In this document: positions 44,316 through 55,917 of the stretch, in pieces
Numbering within the stretch: position 1 is the stretch's first letter
How the letters are laid out: every line of letters begins with the position of its first letter
From: Mycocentrospora acerina
Lineage: Eukaryota > Ascomycota > Dothideomycetes > Pleosporales
Assembly (NCBI GenBank): GCA_022701365.1
Contig: JAKUHH010000136.1
Coordinates: 1 to 64,000, forward strand
Reading direction: 5' to 3'
DNA length: 64,000 nt
Notes under the pieces: generated by a model
Told to the model about the DNA's origin: nothing
Database searches by the model: none
Seen by the model: the letters and a program-made list of their open reading frames with translations, nothing else
Program-made: the position numbers and the translations under genes

Positions 44316-44690
44316 TTTGGACAGCTTAAAAGTAAGTATGTGGTGTTGCGAAGTTTGAGTTTTAGGTATCAGTCGCGAAATACTGAAAGACAAAGGTGAC
44401 TGTACGAAGGAGATTACGGTTTCTGGGTTGAGTTTTCTGCGCTAAGTTAGTGAGAGAATGAGACACGATTTATACGTTCCCCTACGTGTAAGTACTCTAT
44501 ATACCTGCCAAATAAAATGATCACGAGTCAAGGATATAGCTAAGTAGCATTATGGAAAGCAAGCGACCCATCAAAACCGTCCAATCAACACCGTCCACAA
44601 CGCACTGCAGCCCAGTAACTGCGCTACTGGTTATTACTTCGGTCATATGTTCAAGCTTCTGACTAACTCAGGAAAATCAATCAATTTAAT
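44316..44690. other. Upstream region of the kinase-like gene
   Basis: About 370 bp of mixed composition that probably contains the promoter. TATA-like AT runs appear at about 44470-44520. No gene is seen. Confidence 0.4.
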
Positions 44691-45806
44691 TTTGTGCTAG
44701 CTGTAGCACGATCGTGAAGCCACTAAGTGTAACGACTAAGCACGTGCACAGTCAACGTGGCTTACCTCGCTTATAGCATCTAGTCGGCAAAGTCTAGATC
44801 TAGCACTATATATATTATACTACACATAGAATACTTGCTTAAGTATTCTTGTGCTTACCTTTTGGTATAAGTGGGGTTATTGCGTAGTATCAATAGCAAG
44901 GGCAGGGCGCCTGACCATTACACTAAGGCTATAATTCGTATATTTTCATTTAAACAAAAGCCGATGTACACCTATAGTGCAGGTTTCTAATTAAGCAAAA
45001 CATTGATTTCTTTATGATACATAGGGGTTTAGTCCTCTTAGAATGCTTCTAGAGGAGTTGCAAGAGTAAGTGTCTAGAGCTAATTGTTAGGTTTTAGGAT
45101 CAGAGTGTGTAGTAAGAAAAAAGGATATCTTATGCATTGACATTTACCAAGATAATGGAATATCTAAAAAATAAAGTCTTGCTTAAATAATTCATCCTAA
45201 ATTAAAAAGAACATTTGTTCTTTTTAAAATAGCTCTTTTCTTATTATATAAAAACACTAGGCTATTCTTTTTCCTCTATTATTAAAAGTAACTTTTTTTT
45301 ACAGCTCTAGAGTGTAGAATTATTTAGAAGGACGCAATGTATACATATTCTTTTTTTTATTAAAGAATCAAAATGTGTGTAGATAATTACTTTTTGTAGA
45401 GTAAATTTTAAGAGATTACTGCATTGTATATTAAAAATCTTTACAAAAGTGTTAAGACAACGTAGCTCTTCTAAAGTAACAACGCAGTTAAGAAGAGATT
45501 GATTTGAGTAGGGTCCGAATGTCTACAACAAGGCATATAGGCGTGCTAGGACAAGAGGGTATACTAAAGATACAATTCTCTACACCTAGAGGTCTCGTAC
45601 AAAGGATACAGAAATGTAATTCTATAGAGCTAGCTGGTTAACCTCTATATATAAACCTTCTCCTAAGTACCAATTATCTAGGGTAGGTGCTTATTAGAAA
45701 GCCTATAGATACGTAATGGTTAATTTTGCTTTAAATCAGGATGTGACGTTATAAACGTTACGATAAATTCCCAACTTATTAATTTTCTTTTCTAATATTA
45801 CCCGAA

Positions 45807-46046
45807 ACGTTCACAATCTCACATCCTAGCTTGCCCCTAAGTCAACTGACACTTATCCAGAAGACACCTGACATGTAACTACCCTAAATAGCAACTTGTA
45901 GGAAGGAGGTATATAATGTTGCAGGCTATAGAGCTTTATAGAGTAGTTTTTCTGTTTCCTTTTATATAAGACCTACAAGTGTAGAGTGTAGTATCTTTAG
46001 TATGTCCTTTAGTCCTTGCACTCCTTTATACCCTGTAGTAGACTCT
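45807..46046 (+). repeat. Dispersed 240-bp repeat, copy A
   Basis: Related to copies at 52168-52424 and 53574-53805 in the same orientation. The best-kept part contains TAGAGCTTTATAGAGTAGTT, TTTCTGTTTCCTT, GTGTAGAGTGTAGTATCTTT and AGTATGTCC. Differences between copies are mostly transitions. Confidence 0.8.
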
Positions 46047-46058
46047 AAAATTATTCTT

Positions 46059-46161
46059 GTCAGCCTGCACTCATGAGAGCATGTATGTGAGCATGTGTAC
46101 AGGCACGTGAGCACTTAACTCCTATATGGTCTCTGAGTCCTACACTCCTAATAATACAACA
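46059..46161 (+). repeat. Short TG...CA-bounded repeat (solo-LTR-like or MITE-like), copy 1
   Basis: Begins TGTCAGCCTGCACTC and ends CTCCTAATAATACAACA. A shorter inverted copy lies at 57738-57817, and degenerate relatives lie at about 52462-52520 (inverted) and 57072-57149. TG/CA ends suggest an LTR, but no internal retroelement sequence can be read. Confidence 0.7.
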
Positions 46162-47420
46162 AGCATCTCCTGATTATTCCCCCACAAGTTTAAATAGCTC
46201 TCTATTTAGCTAGTTTGTTTTAGATATTAACTGAAATCAGAACGTTCTGTAAGATCTCCACATATTTGAAACACGCAGATAGGTAATAACAGCTAGCAGT
46301 GGTAAGATATAATTAGGCCGTCTAGCTGTTGAAATTAATTGCCAAAATTGTTGTTATTCATTAAGTCTACTTTAAAATTTATTAGTATTAGTAATGTAAT
46401 AAAGTCTAATAACAATACGTGTTACATTGTACTATTATGAATATTAACCTTTATAAAAGTAAACAGATTAGTCTAGAAATAGCATCTTACTTTTACTGTT
46501 TAAAAATGTTATAAACTATTTCTTTATAAAAAAAAAATCTAAATTATCTAAATCTATTATAAAAATATTTTAAAATTTAACAAAGTCTAAATGCTATACA
46601 GAATTTAAACAAAAATCTATTTTAACTTCTTTCTAAGTTATTTTAAATTATTAAAAATAATGTTATATAGAAATTACTAAATTGCAAATTATATTAGATT
46701 ACATTTGTATCTTATATCTACATTTTTAATATAGGAAATTATATAAATAGTTTTTTAAAAATTTTTCCTTTCTTATATTTTCTTTTTTTTAATTAAAGAT
46801 AGAAATAAAAGAAATAATAACATGTGTTACAGCTTCTATTCTTCTCTAAATTTAAAAAACAGACTATAAATAGAACTTTATAAGTCTTAATTTTTATATA
46901 TTTAAAATTAAAGACAATAAAACTTAACTATAAAAAAGAAATACTAAAATAATAATAAAAGTTATACAGTAAATTCTTTACTTGTAAAACTAAATAGCTT
47001 GTCTACTACAACTAGCTTTGCGCTTTTCCTTAAGTAGCATTACTACTTACTACACTAATTAGCTGCAGCTACATTCTGCTTTTTAATAAAGTGCATAATT
47101 CTGCCTTGCCTTAAATATAAATTGACAATGTTGTACACATAAATACTTTAGCTGCCCTGTAAGTGCATAGTGCAAAATGCATTAACTATGCAGTTAAACC
47201 AACATAACTGAATATTTGAAATTTAACGCTGCCTATAAAATTCCCTGAAAATGTAGGTAAACATACCTATTGTTATTTCTAAAGTAAGGTTTTGTTCTAT
47301 TTACAGCATGTTAAAAATTCCTGTTTAAAGAATTACAACCCAGACACAAGAAGACTTCTTCTTAAGACACAGATTTTAAGTCTAGCACTCAGAGCCTGAT
47401 TTTACCTATTGTATCAAAAA

Positions 47421-50400
47421 TCAAGTCCATGCAGGTAACCAGGGTAAGGGTCCCAAAAGACCGAAACGGCGGGGTATGTAGTCTGAGCGTTGATATGTTG
47501 CTTTTCCATTTGTTTTTCTTCCTATAATTTCAACCAATTACCAATAACAAAGTTGGTCGTCATATTTAACATTCAGGTGTTAGGAAGAATGCAGATCTGT
47601 TCTATTGTACACGTGCCATAAGACTAGGTTGCTAGCCGATATGTAGAATTCGTTCCAGGCCGGAAGCAGACATCTTTATCAGAATTTGTTTGACAAGACA
47701 CACGGATGTCGCATCGTCAAACAACTCATTTTTCCAGTCTCTTTCGATTAATATACTTAGAAAAAGCTCGCGAGAGATTCGACAAGCAATCAATTCGTTT
47801 CTTTCATTCTCTCAGACTGCCTCAACAAAATTGTTAGACTTATAGTATTCCTATGTGCTGACTTTCTTCTGTTTTCTAACTTAAAATTGTCAGTAGTCTA
47901 CTTTTCGACATCACTCAAGGGTTTCGAATAAGGATAACAGACGATTACCCGTTTTTGAAAGACATAACGACTTGGAGGTATTTATCGGGGTCCAATCGAG
48001 TGCTGAAGAGTTCAGCTCTAGTCGAAGATCTCGGTGCAACGGTCTAATTGTTTTCATTTGTGGACTTCGCTTCTGTTTAGCCATTATGTGCATATCGAGG
48101 CCTGTAATCGAGGCCATTTCCAAGACCAGCAAGGAACTATTTACAGGTTTATCACGAGACAGACACGCCCAGTTTTTAGAAATCAATGGCTCAAACCTTA
48201 AAGTTGAACATCACGGGTACGATCCAAAATGCGGTAAAGACTGGCGTGAGGCAGAGGCGGCAGGTTGTTGCTACGACATTATGGCTTTTTGCTGGTACAT
48301 AGGCGAGTACTTTAAAGGTAGGTTTCTCGACCAAATGCTCACAGAGGCCGAGTTTGACTAGGTAATAGGATCTTGACGCAAGAATGCTACGAATGATTAA
48401 TAACGTGCTAACTCTGTCACTCTATGTGTTTCGATTTCCATATTATCTTGGTATCAGCAAAGACCTGGCTTGGCGCCCCAGTATCGTAGAAAAGGTTGAT
48501 GCCTATCACAGAGTAAAATAGGCGAAGCGAAGGTTTTCTTTAAAGTCAAGGGGATTGCATTAAAGTGGCGTATATTTTGCCTTAGGATCTTTCTAGAAGT
48601 GGCAGCACTCTGTGAAACAAAATCGTTGAACTTGTTCAATGTAGACATGAGGAAGGTGTAGGCATAGATGACATCACTAACCGTAGTGATCAGGAGGAAA
48701 TTGTCGGTAACATTTAAAATACGACTTATGATGAGTAGTTTTTCTTTAGGTAAAACAGTTAATCAAGTCATTTGTAAGCAGTCGTAACATGTTCTGCAAG
48801 GATATTGTCAGCCAGCAACAAAAATCTTGTAGCCATAGCAGCATAAAGATCGGCCTTTCTCTTAGTTGACAGATGACAAGCCGATTCAAGCTGACTGATT
48901 AGTCTAAATCGATTTATTGCTGAATAATCTGAACGAAGCTAAAGTCAAGCACATGATACCAATCACATCGAACGGAGGAAGTGAAAGCGAGTGCGATGGT
49001 TACATCAATCCGACCTTTAAACCAACAATATAGCGGCTGGGCTTATCGCGCATGCCGGCCAAAGACAGTAAGATCGGTGATCTTAATCCAATCGGAAATT
49101 TGGATTGGAAAGTCTTCATTTCCACGGTGGGTGGCAAGACTGTGCACATACAGCATGTGTTGACGCGGCGCAGCAATGAATGATTTGTGTCACCGACAAT
49201 GGAAGAAGTACCCATTCGTGGAACTACCTCTGAAAGGTGACCTGGACTGGTTGTCAACTCAGAAAGGGTGCATGTCGCTGATCGAGGAGGTGGCAATTTT
49301 GAGAAAGCGATGCACAATATCTACGAATGTCCCCATGGAGTACCCGCTCATGTCGTTGCGTCAGAATTAGCATATCGACCCAGTCGTAGATTCAATTCAT
49401 AGCGGCAACGGATACTCTTGGTACAATGCGCGAGTCGTTTGTATTTAAAGAGTTGTGAATAAGAGAAAGTTCACCGATTATGTGGTTTTAATACCTCAAT
49501 GAAATATAACTCCAACTTCCAATTCAAATAATTACTCATGTGTGCGAACAAGTTCACACAATGTTAGAAGAGGAAAGTTTGATCTTAACATCATGATAAA
49601 ACACATTATGAGACGACTCAAAATCACGTTTGGCATTCCGCAGATTCAAATGTTAATTAATCTAGTAATCTTCGAAACTGCTGAAGAAGAAAATGTAACT
49701 CCTGAGATTTTCTTCAACCATTCTTTCGCATTGCTGGAAGATGGGAAACTGGGGTGTTGCTGGGTGAAGTAGGTGGATCTTGAAGTAAAGGCAATGGCAT
49801 GATTGTTGTACCGGGCCGAAGATTATCAATGTCTGAATTCGTATCACAAGAACATTCCTTGGCTCGCCAGATGTCTCAGAAGAAGATTCCAGGATGAGTT
49901 GTGATTACTAACCTATGTTGCCGAGGCCAATTTGAGAATAAACCCAAAAAGGCATTGAATACTCAGATTACAAAAAGCTTAAACTGAGTCCAAGAGAGAC
50001 TGAACAAAATGCCCAACATCCTAACTCCGAAATGTTTCGCCGACAAACGGCACAAGTATTGATGCGTCTCTCCCCTGGCCGAATGCACTGTTCAACCATG
50101 CACCCAGGTTTTGTTGATAATTATCTGGTAAGTTCTAGACCGCGCTAGAATAGAGGACAATATGGAAGATTAATTCAAGCAACTAGGAGTATTTTCGTTC
50201 CTTCTGCGGGCAAACATTCGTCAAACAGGAGGAGGCTTAGACAATCGAACAACGTCTTGCGGGTAAGCAGTCTCCTCACCCCCTAATAACGATGTAAGTA
50301 TATATTCAGAGTTCCTCCAAAAAAATAGGGCATCCGATCGCTGCATCTTTCATCGCACTTTCTTCTCACTTTCCATTCGTTCTAGTTTTCAAACAAGAAT

Positions 50401-50426
50401 CTCTCTTGATACATACCTTTTTCAGC
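47421..50426. other. Low-density region between AT block 1 and the alcohol dehydrogenase
   Basis: Composition returns towards normal after about 47.43 kb. One plus-strand frame (47972-48361, first ATG at 48086) has a gene-like residue mix (QFLEINGSNLKVEHHGYDP, CCYDIMAFCWYIGEYFKG) but no family I recognise; it could be a terminal exon. Minus-strand frames around 49000-49380 look like a decayed coding region broken by stops and frame changes. A TATATATT motif at about 50299-50306 lies about 125 bp before the dehydrogenase ATG. Confidence 0.4.
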
Positions 50427-51683
50427 ATGTCTCTGAATATCAACAACACGATGCGTGCACTCATGTACAGCGGTCAGGCGTTCAACGTTGCCCTTCAGTC
50501 AATCGCTGCTCCCGTAATTCGAAACCCAACTGATGCCATCGTTCGAATCACCACTGCAGCACTCTGTGGATCCGACCTTCACATTTATCGTGGCTTGACG
50601 GGAGGTCCGGTTCCTTCATACACTTTGGGACATGAAGCGTTGGGTTACATTACAGAAATCGGCAGCGCTGTCACAAGTCTCTCCGTCGGAGACTACGTCA
50701 TCATCCCAGACGCTCTCACTACTGGTCACTTCTCTACCAACGGGCCCGAGCAACTTGCTTTCTATGGCAATGGATTTCCGGCAATGGAAGATGGTCTTCA
50801 AGGTGAGCTTATTGCCCAGCTGTACTGAATCAATTGAGATGATTTTTCTTTTGGACAAAAAGCAACATGCTAACTGGCTTGCTCTTCTATAGCCGAGTAT
50901 GCTAGCGTCCGATATGCTGAGCACAATTTGATCCCGATCCCCTTGACCAAGGAAACCACCAACGCCACCATTGAGCAAGACTACTTGACTGTCGGTGACA
51001 TCTTCCCAACCGCCTATAGCGCTGTAGAATGGTCTGGTTTCCAGCCTGGAGACAGCATTGCTGTTTTTGGGTGCGGTCCCGTCGGTCAACTTGCATCGTA
51101 CACCGCTATTCTCCGGGGAGCCTCGCGTGTTTTCTGCGTCGATCATCACGCACAAAGATTAGAAATGGCTGCCTCTATCGGCGCTATTCCAATCAACTTT
51201 GTTGAGTCAGACCCTGTGGCTCAAATCCTGGCCCATGAGCCTAATGGTGTAGTGCGCTCTGTCGACTGTGTAGGATTTGAAGCGGTAAATGCCAAGCTGG
51301 AATACCAAGAGAATATTGTCATTGACAACATGATCTCGGTCACACGTGCAGGTGGAGGAATTGGTATTATCGGTGTTTATGTCGCACAACCGAGCTCGCA
51401 CGGAGCTCCGCTGGCCGACACGATTTCTCCAAACATCACCTTCCCAATGACCAACTTCTTTGTCAAAGGCTTGTCTATTCGCGGAGGCCTAGTGAACCCG
51501 AAGACCTATGCGCAACAATTGATCGAGCTCATCAGCTCTGGTGTTGCCCATCCCGGATTTATTAAAACTGCTGTGATTGGTCTCGAGGAACTTCCCGAGT
51601 ATTACAAGAGAGGTGCCAATGCAACTGAGGTCAAGGTTTATATCGACTTGGATCCTGCGCGGGTGAACTCTACGAGAGTCTAA
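50427..51683 (+). CDS. Zinc-type (MDR superfamily) alcohol dehydrogenase, formaldehyde-dehydrogenase-like
   Basis: Exons 50427-50802 and 50893-51683, with a 90-nt intron (GTGAGC donor, CTATAG acceptor), give 388 aa. An internal ATG at 50451 is an alternative start. The GroES-like N-terminal domain has ALCGSDLHIYRG with the catalytic-zinc Cys and TLGHEALGYITEIG with the zinc-ligand His and Glu. The Rossmann half has VFGCGPVGQLASY in place of the glycine-rich GxGxxG loop and an acidic residue (VDHH) that favours NAD. The structural-zinc lobe, usually four closely spaced Cys, is replaced by a Cys-free segment (DALTTGHFSTNGPEQLAFYG). The overall order and the GLVNPKTYAQQLIELISSG end match fungal glutathione-independent formaldehyde dehydrogenase-like enzymes. 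The physiological substrate is unknown. It stands alone between gene-poor stretches. Confidence 0.88.
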
Positions 51684-52167
51684 GGTTGTAAGAGACGAGA
51701 TTTTACTATAACAAAGCAGAGCTCTTTTATATAATCAGTTAGATTTTTACGTGTGCAAAAACGTAAACCTTTTAAGGCACAATGAGCTTCCCAGCAATCT
51801 TGATTTAGTAATTTAACATGGTTTTTCCTTATTGCAATGTATTAAGGAGTGTTTTAACTTCTTAATGTTAGGTTTTCCAATTCAACTTTTCCTAGTCCTT
51901 GCTAACGTGGAGTTCCAATCCTTACAAAAGAGAAGCGCTACAACAATGACTGGAGAGCAAATTTAACAATTCAGCAAGTGTGACATCATGCTAGTATTAG
52001 CTAATCGTGCTTTTAATTTAAAAACAAAAGTTGAGCTACTTAATGTTTGTCAAGAAATGAGTTTATATCTTCACAGCGTTTAATAGTGGAAATAATGAAA
52101 TGACGCCTCACTTGTCCAAATAATTCATCACCAGAATACTCTTGTGGGGAAATAACCAGGTGGAACT

Positions 52168-52424
52168 TGTAACCTTCACAACGTTACATCACAGCATACT
52201 CCTGAGTCAACCGACACCTATCGAGAAGCCACATAACACGTACCTACCTTAGATAGTAATCACTAAGAAAACAATATATACAGTTGCAGATTATAGAGCT
52301 TTATAGAGTGATTTTTCTGTTTCCTTCTATACAAAACCTATAGGTGTAAAGAATAGTATCTTTAGTATACCCTCCTGTTCTAGCACTCCTATATACCTTG
52401 TAGTATAAATTCAGACCCTATTCA
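52168..52424 (+). repeat. Dispersed 240-bp repeat, copy B
   Basis: Starts near TGTAACCTTCACAACGTTAC and contains the shared AGAGCTTTATAGAGTGATTT, TTTCTGTTTCCTTCTATA and TAGTATCTTTAGTATACC segments. Same orientation as copies A and C; its start is about 1.4 kb from the start of copy C. Confidence 0.8.
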
Positions 52425-52461
52425 GATCACTTTCTTCTTACCTGCGTTGTTGCAGAAATTT

Positions 52462-52520
52462 TTGTATTATTAGGAGTGAAGGACTCTGACACTGCATAGG
52501 AGGTGAATGCTTAAGTCTAT
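52462..52520 (-). repeat. Degenerate copy of the TG...CA repeat
   Basis: TTGTATTATTAGGAGTGAAG, GACTCTGACACTGCATAGGA and GGTGAATGCTTAAG match the inverted form of the repeat at 46059-46161. Only the part nearest its CA end can be followed. Confidence 0.5.
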
Positions 52521-53573
52521 AGACCCCTAATAATACGCAACTTATATATTACAACTTTTAAAATAAAAAACAATTTAAATTATTTTTAATAGAAAAGGTT
52601 TTTTATTATAATTAAATTTCTGTATACAGATAAAGTAATATAAGTATTAAAACAGATCTAATTTTTAAGTAATATCTCTGTAAATCTAAACACAAAAGAC
52701 TTCTTTTAAACTGTTAAATTTTATTTCTTAACATTAAATTAATTTAGTATTAAAAGATATCTTCTTTGTTATGTTTTCTATATTTTTACATTATAGAGAA
52801 ATAGGATTGAAGAAAAAATGTTATAATTAATTAGAATATCTTAAAATACGCCTTTTTAATACTATAAATATTTTAAGTGTTTTAAAACTTTTAAAATACT
52901 TCTATCTTATTTTAGTTTTACATACTACAGAATTAATTTATAAGATAAAATACGCAACAATATTAAGCTTCAGATTAGAAAAAAGCGTAGCAATTTAATT
53001 AAATTCTAATTAATAAAAACAAGAATTGTAGTTTCTTACTTTCTAATATGTTAAATAGAAAATTTTAATAACTACCTATTTTTATTTTATTGCCTTATCT
53101 AGATTAAAAAGAAATTTATATTTTTAAATTGTAGAAAAAGTTTTCTACTGTAATTTTAAGCTAAAAGTTATAAAATTAACTTTAAAAGAATAATTAAGAA
53201 AAATATATCTTAAACTTTTACATTAAGTTTGTTGTCTTCTATATATTAAATAAAAATCTCTATAATAAGAAGTTAGCTTAAAAAAACTACTTATACTTCC
53301 TATTAGTCTTACCTTAAATATAAACTAAAAGATCTTAAATATTTTATACTTATAGTTTTACTTAATAATCCTATTTAAAGGCAACAGACTACTTTAAGAA
53401 TACTTTTAACTTTTACATATGCTTTATCTAATTTATTAACAAACTTACATAAACTAATCTTTAATTACGTTTAAGCTAAAGTAAGTAGATTACATTTGCA
53501 GAGCATTTAAAACAAAATTAAATAGAACAGATCCTGAAAGAACTAAAGTCTTTTAGTCCTATATCTATGTATC

Positions 53574-53805
53574 CTTGTAACGTTTACAAAGTTACATCCT
53601 AGTAAGTCCTGAAATTAACCAACTCCTATCTAGAAGCTACGTAATACCCTTCTATCTCAACTAAACATACAATAGACTAAATGCAAATCAAAATACAAGC
53701 AGATTAGCTTTGTAGAGTAGTTTTTCTGTGTCTTTTTGTACACAGCCTATAGATGTAGAGAATAGTATCTTTAGTATACCCACAAGTCCTAGCACTGCCA
53801 TGCTA
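53574..53805 (+). repeat. Dispersed 240-bp repeat, copy C
   Basis: Starts TGTAACGTTTACAAAGTTAC and carries AGCTTTGTAGAGTAGTTTTT and AGAATAGTATCTTTAGTATA. It ends directly against the left inverted repeat of the element starting at 53805. Confidence 0.8.
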
Positions 53806-55095
53806 TGGTACCAGGCAAGAGTATTGTAGGTAAGGTGCCAACAGCGATCAGAAATTTGATTGCAGCTAAACTAATTTTAGATAGAACTGTGTTTAAAAAC
53901 TTTGTGTATCTATCTTAAGCCTTATTTATAACTACTTACATCCCTTTTATACTTTTAATAAAGGACTTAAGTTCCTAGGTTAAAATAGACTCCTAAGCTT
54001 GCCTTTAATTTTTACAAGTCTTGTTATAGCTATACTGCCAGCATGCTAAAAGATTTAAATAGCAAAATAAAATCTAATCCTTTACGCTATACTACACTGC
54101 CTTATTAAAATTAAGGATAAATAAAAATTTTAGCTAAGAGAATGATATAATTTAAAAGTTGTATAAATTTTAGGGTGTTTTAACATTATATTAAGATTAA
54201 GCTCTATTGTGTACATATTTAAAGCTGCAATTTATCTTTATAGATATTTTAGTTAGTAGTATTATATTAATGCAGCACCTAATATTATTTATTTTACTTA
54301 AGGTTTTGTTTAAGAAGAATTAAAGACCTTTGTTGCTACTAGTAAAGCAAGACTTAAATAGCTGGCCTTTTTTTTGCTTAATCACTCTAATAAATATGTG
54401 GTATTATAACTATTACTAGAATCTTAAGTTACCTATAATCTTATACAGTAGCCTCTAGTTACATTAGCCTCATTACTCTAAAACATAGTATTCTAATATA
54501 GTATCCTCTTAGTAATACAGGCAAAAGTTTTTTTTAAGCTAAAACCTTTTGTTTTAGTCCTAAAGTAGTTGTTTAGCAAGAGCTATCTTTTCAGTATATG
54601 TAGCCTTTTTTAAAATGTATAAAACAAGATAATTAGAAAATTTCTATTAAGAGACGTAGAGTGCTAGGACTAGATAGCTTAAATGCCTTCTATCTTAGCT
54701 CTATCTTCTAAAATGAATAAGTTCTTCTACTTATGCTAAACTTAGTAGTAGAACACTCTCTAACTGTTTTTAGTGAAAGAGAGATTGTAATAGAATAGCC
54801 TATCTATCATTTAGTTACACTAAGTTAGCTTTATATAAAAGAGTATTTTTTAGTTAGCTTCGCAGAGTATAAAATTTTAAATCTTATTATTGCAGGAAAG
54901 AACTTGGGACTCTAGAGTAGTAGATAGCCTTTCTATAGTAAAAATAGTAAAAAAGATAAGTTTTGTAAAGTAAAAAAGATACTTTTTAGTTTTTAGTTAT
55001 GTAAATTGTTTAACGGAGACATTTTATCTTTCTAAAGTCTGACTTGATCTACAACCCTTAGCCTCCCCACCTACAATACTTTAGCCTGGTATCAT
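53805..55095. mobile_element. Degraded 1.3-kb DNA-transposon-like element with 35-bp imperfect terminal inverted repeats
   Basis: Bases 53805-53839 and the reverse complement of 55061-55095 align without gaps, with 28 of 35 positions equal. The core is TACCAGGC...GTATTGTAGGT, and four of the seven differences are A/G transitions. The interior is AT-rich without an open frame, so any transposase is destroyed or was never present (non-autonomous). No target-site duplication is evident. Superfamily cannot be assigned. Confidence 0.6.
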
Positions 55096-55917
55096 GGTCT
55101 GTCTTGTTGTAGACACTAGAACTAATTCTGATCACTCTCTGCTTGCCCTCATTGCTACGTTTTCCTAGTGCTTCCACCCTTTTTTTTGTTATCGACTAGT
55201 CAACACTAAATATCTTAGCAGTTACCTAGTTTTTATTTGAAGTCATTCATATCCGGCCATGCTACATTCTAAAACAGATGGCCTGCAGGAGCTATTGAAG
55301 CGCCTACCAAACGACAATACTCAACTTATCAATAGTCGAATTAGGAATGGCCCGCCGTCTTGAGACAAATAGCTCAGACTGATACTACGTCACACACTGC
55401 ATCCTTAACTTTAATTGGGACAAGGCTCGGCCAAGCACATAGTTTTTGTGCCCATAATTGGTATGACCGGCACAATAGCTGCTCCGTGTTCTTAGTCAGA
55501 TTTTGAATCGGGGTGATTCGGGCCGATGATGGCGCGGTGCTAAAACCATTGTCACCACCGAATTACAAAATCTTAAAACCCCTCGGCTATGCATGACATG
55601 TTTACTCAACATGTCGGAAGCAGGCGGTCAAACTTTTGATGAGACCCCTACCAGTAGCAGATGTAGCTTGTGTATGGGTGTAACGCTATTGGAGCAGATT
55701 TAACGTTCACTCAAGCACTTCTATAGTAAGCATCGAATCTCAGTATAGTCAGATGAGTAAACTTTGATATCTTTTAGCATGTAATGCAGACGTCTGAACT
55801 CGTAGGAAGGATCCCAAAGACTATATCTAGAAGTGAATCACACAAGAAATTTTCCCATTTGTCAATAAGTTCATTAGAAACCAGATTTTATCAGCAAAGA
55901 TATTTCAATACATCACT
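55096..55917. other. Region upstream of the alpha/beta hydrolase
   Basis: About 820 bp with GC content near that of genes and no convincing frame. It should contain the promoter of the gene at 55918. Some of it may be decayed coding or repeat sequence. Confidence 0.45.

Larger units (their letters stand above)
44690..47420. repeat. AT-rich block 1, probably RIP-degraded transposon remains
   Basis: Very AT-rich sequence with abundant TA dinucleotides and almost no open frame, bounded by normal-composition DNA on both sides. It contains one copy of a 240-bp dispersed repeat (45807-46046) and one copy of a short TG...CA repeat (46059-46161), each found elsewhere in the accessory part. This pattern is what repeat-induced point mutation leaves in filamentous ascomycetes. 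The source elements are not identifiable by eye. Confidence 0.75.
51684..55060. repeat. AT-rich block 2, RIP-like, containing nested degenerate elements
   Basis: The AT-rich part begins soon after the dehydrogenase stop codon and is strongest from about 52.5 kb. There is no usable open frame and TpA is dense throughout. It includes two copies of the 240-bp repeat, one relic of the TG...CA repeat and most of a TIR-bounded element. It ends at about 55.06 kb, where GC content rises again before the alpha/beta hydrolase gene. Confidence 0.75.

Noticed and set aside
44880..44945. tRNA-like sequence on the minus strand (AGTGTAATGGTCAGG resembles a D-arm/A-box)
   Set aside because: No matching B-box, anticodon stem or acceptor stem can be paired, so at most it is a decayed tRNA-related relic.
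47972..48361. 129-codon frame considered as a gene
   Set aside because: It starts at TTG, has no recognised domain and no clear splice partner; kept only as a remark in the region entry.
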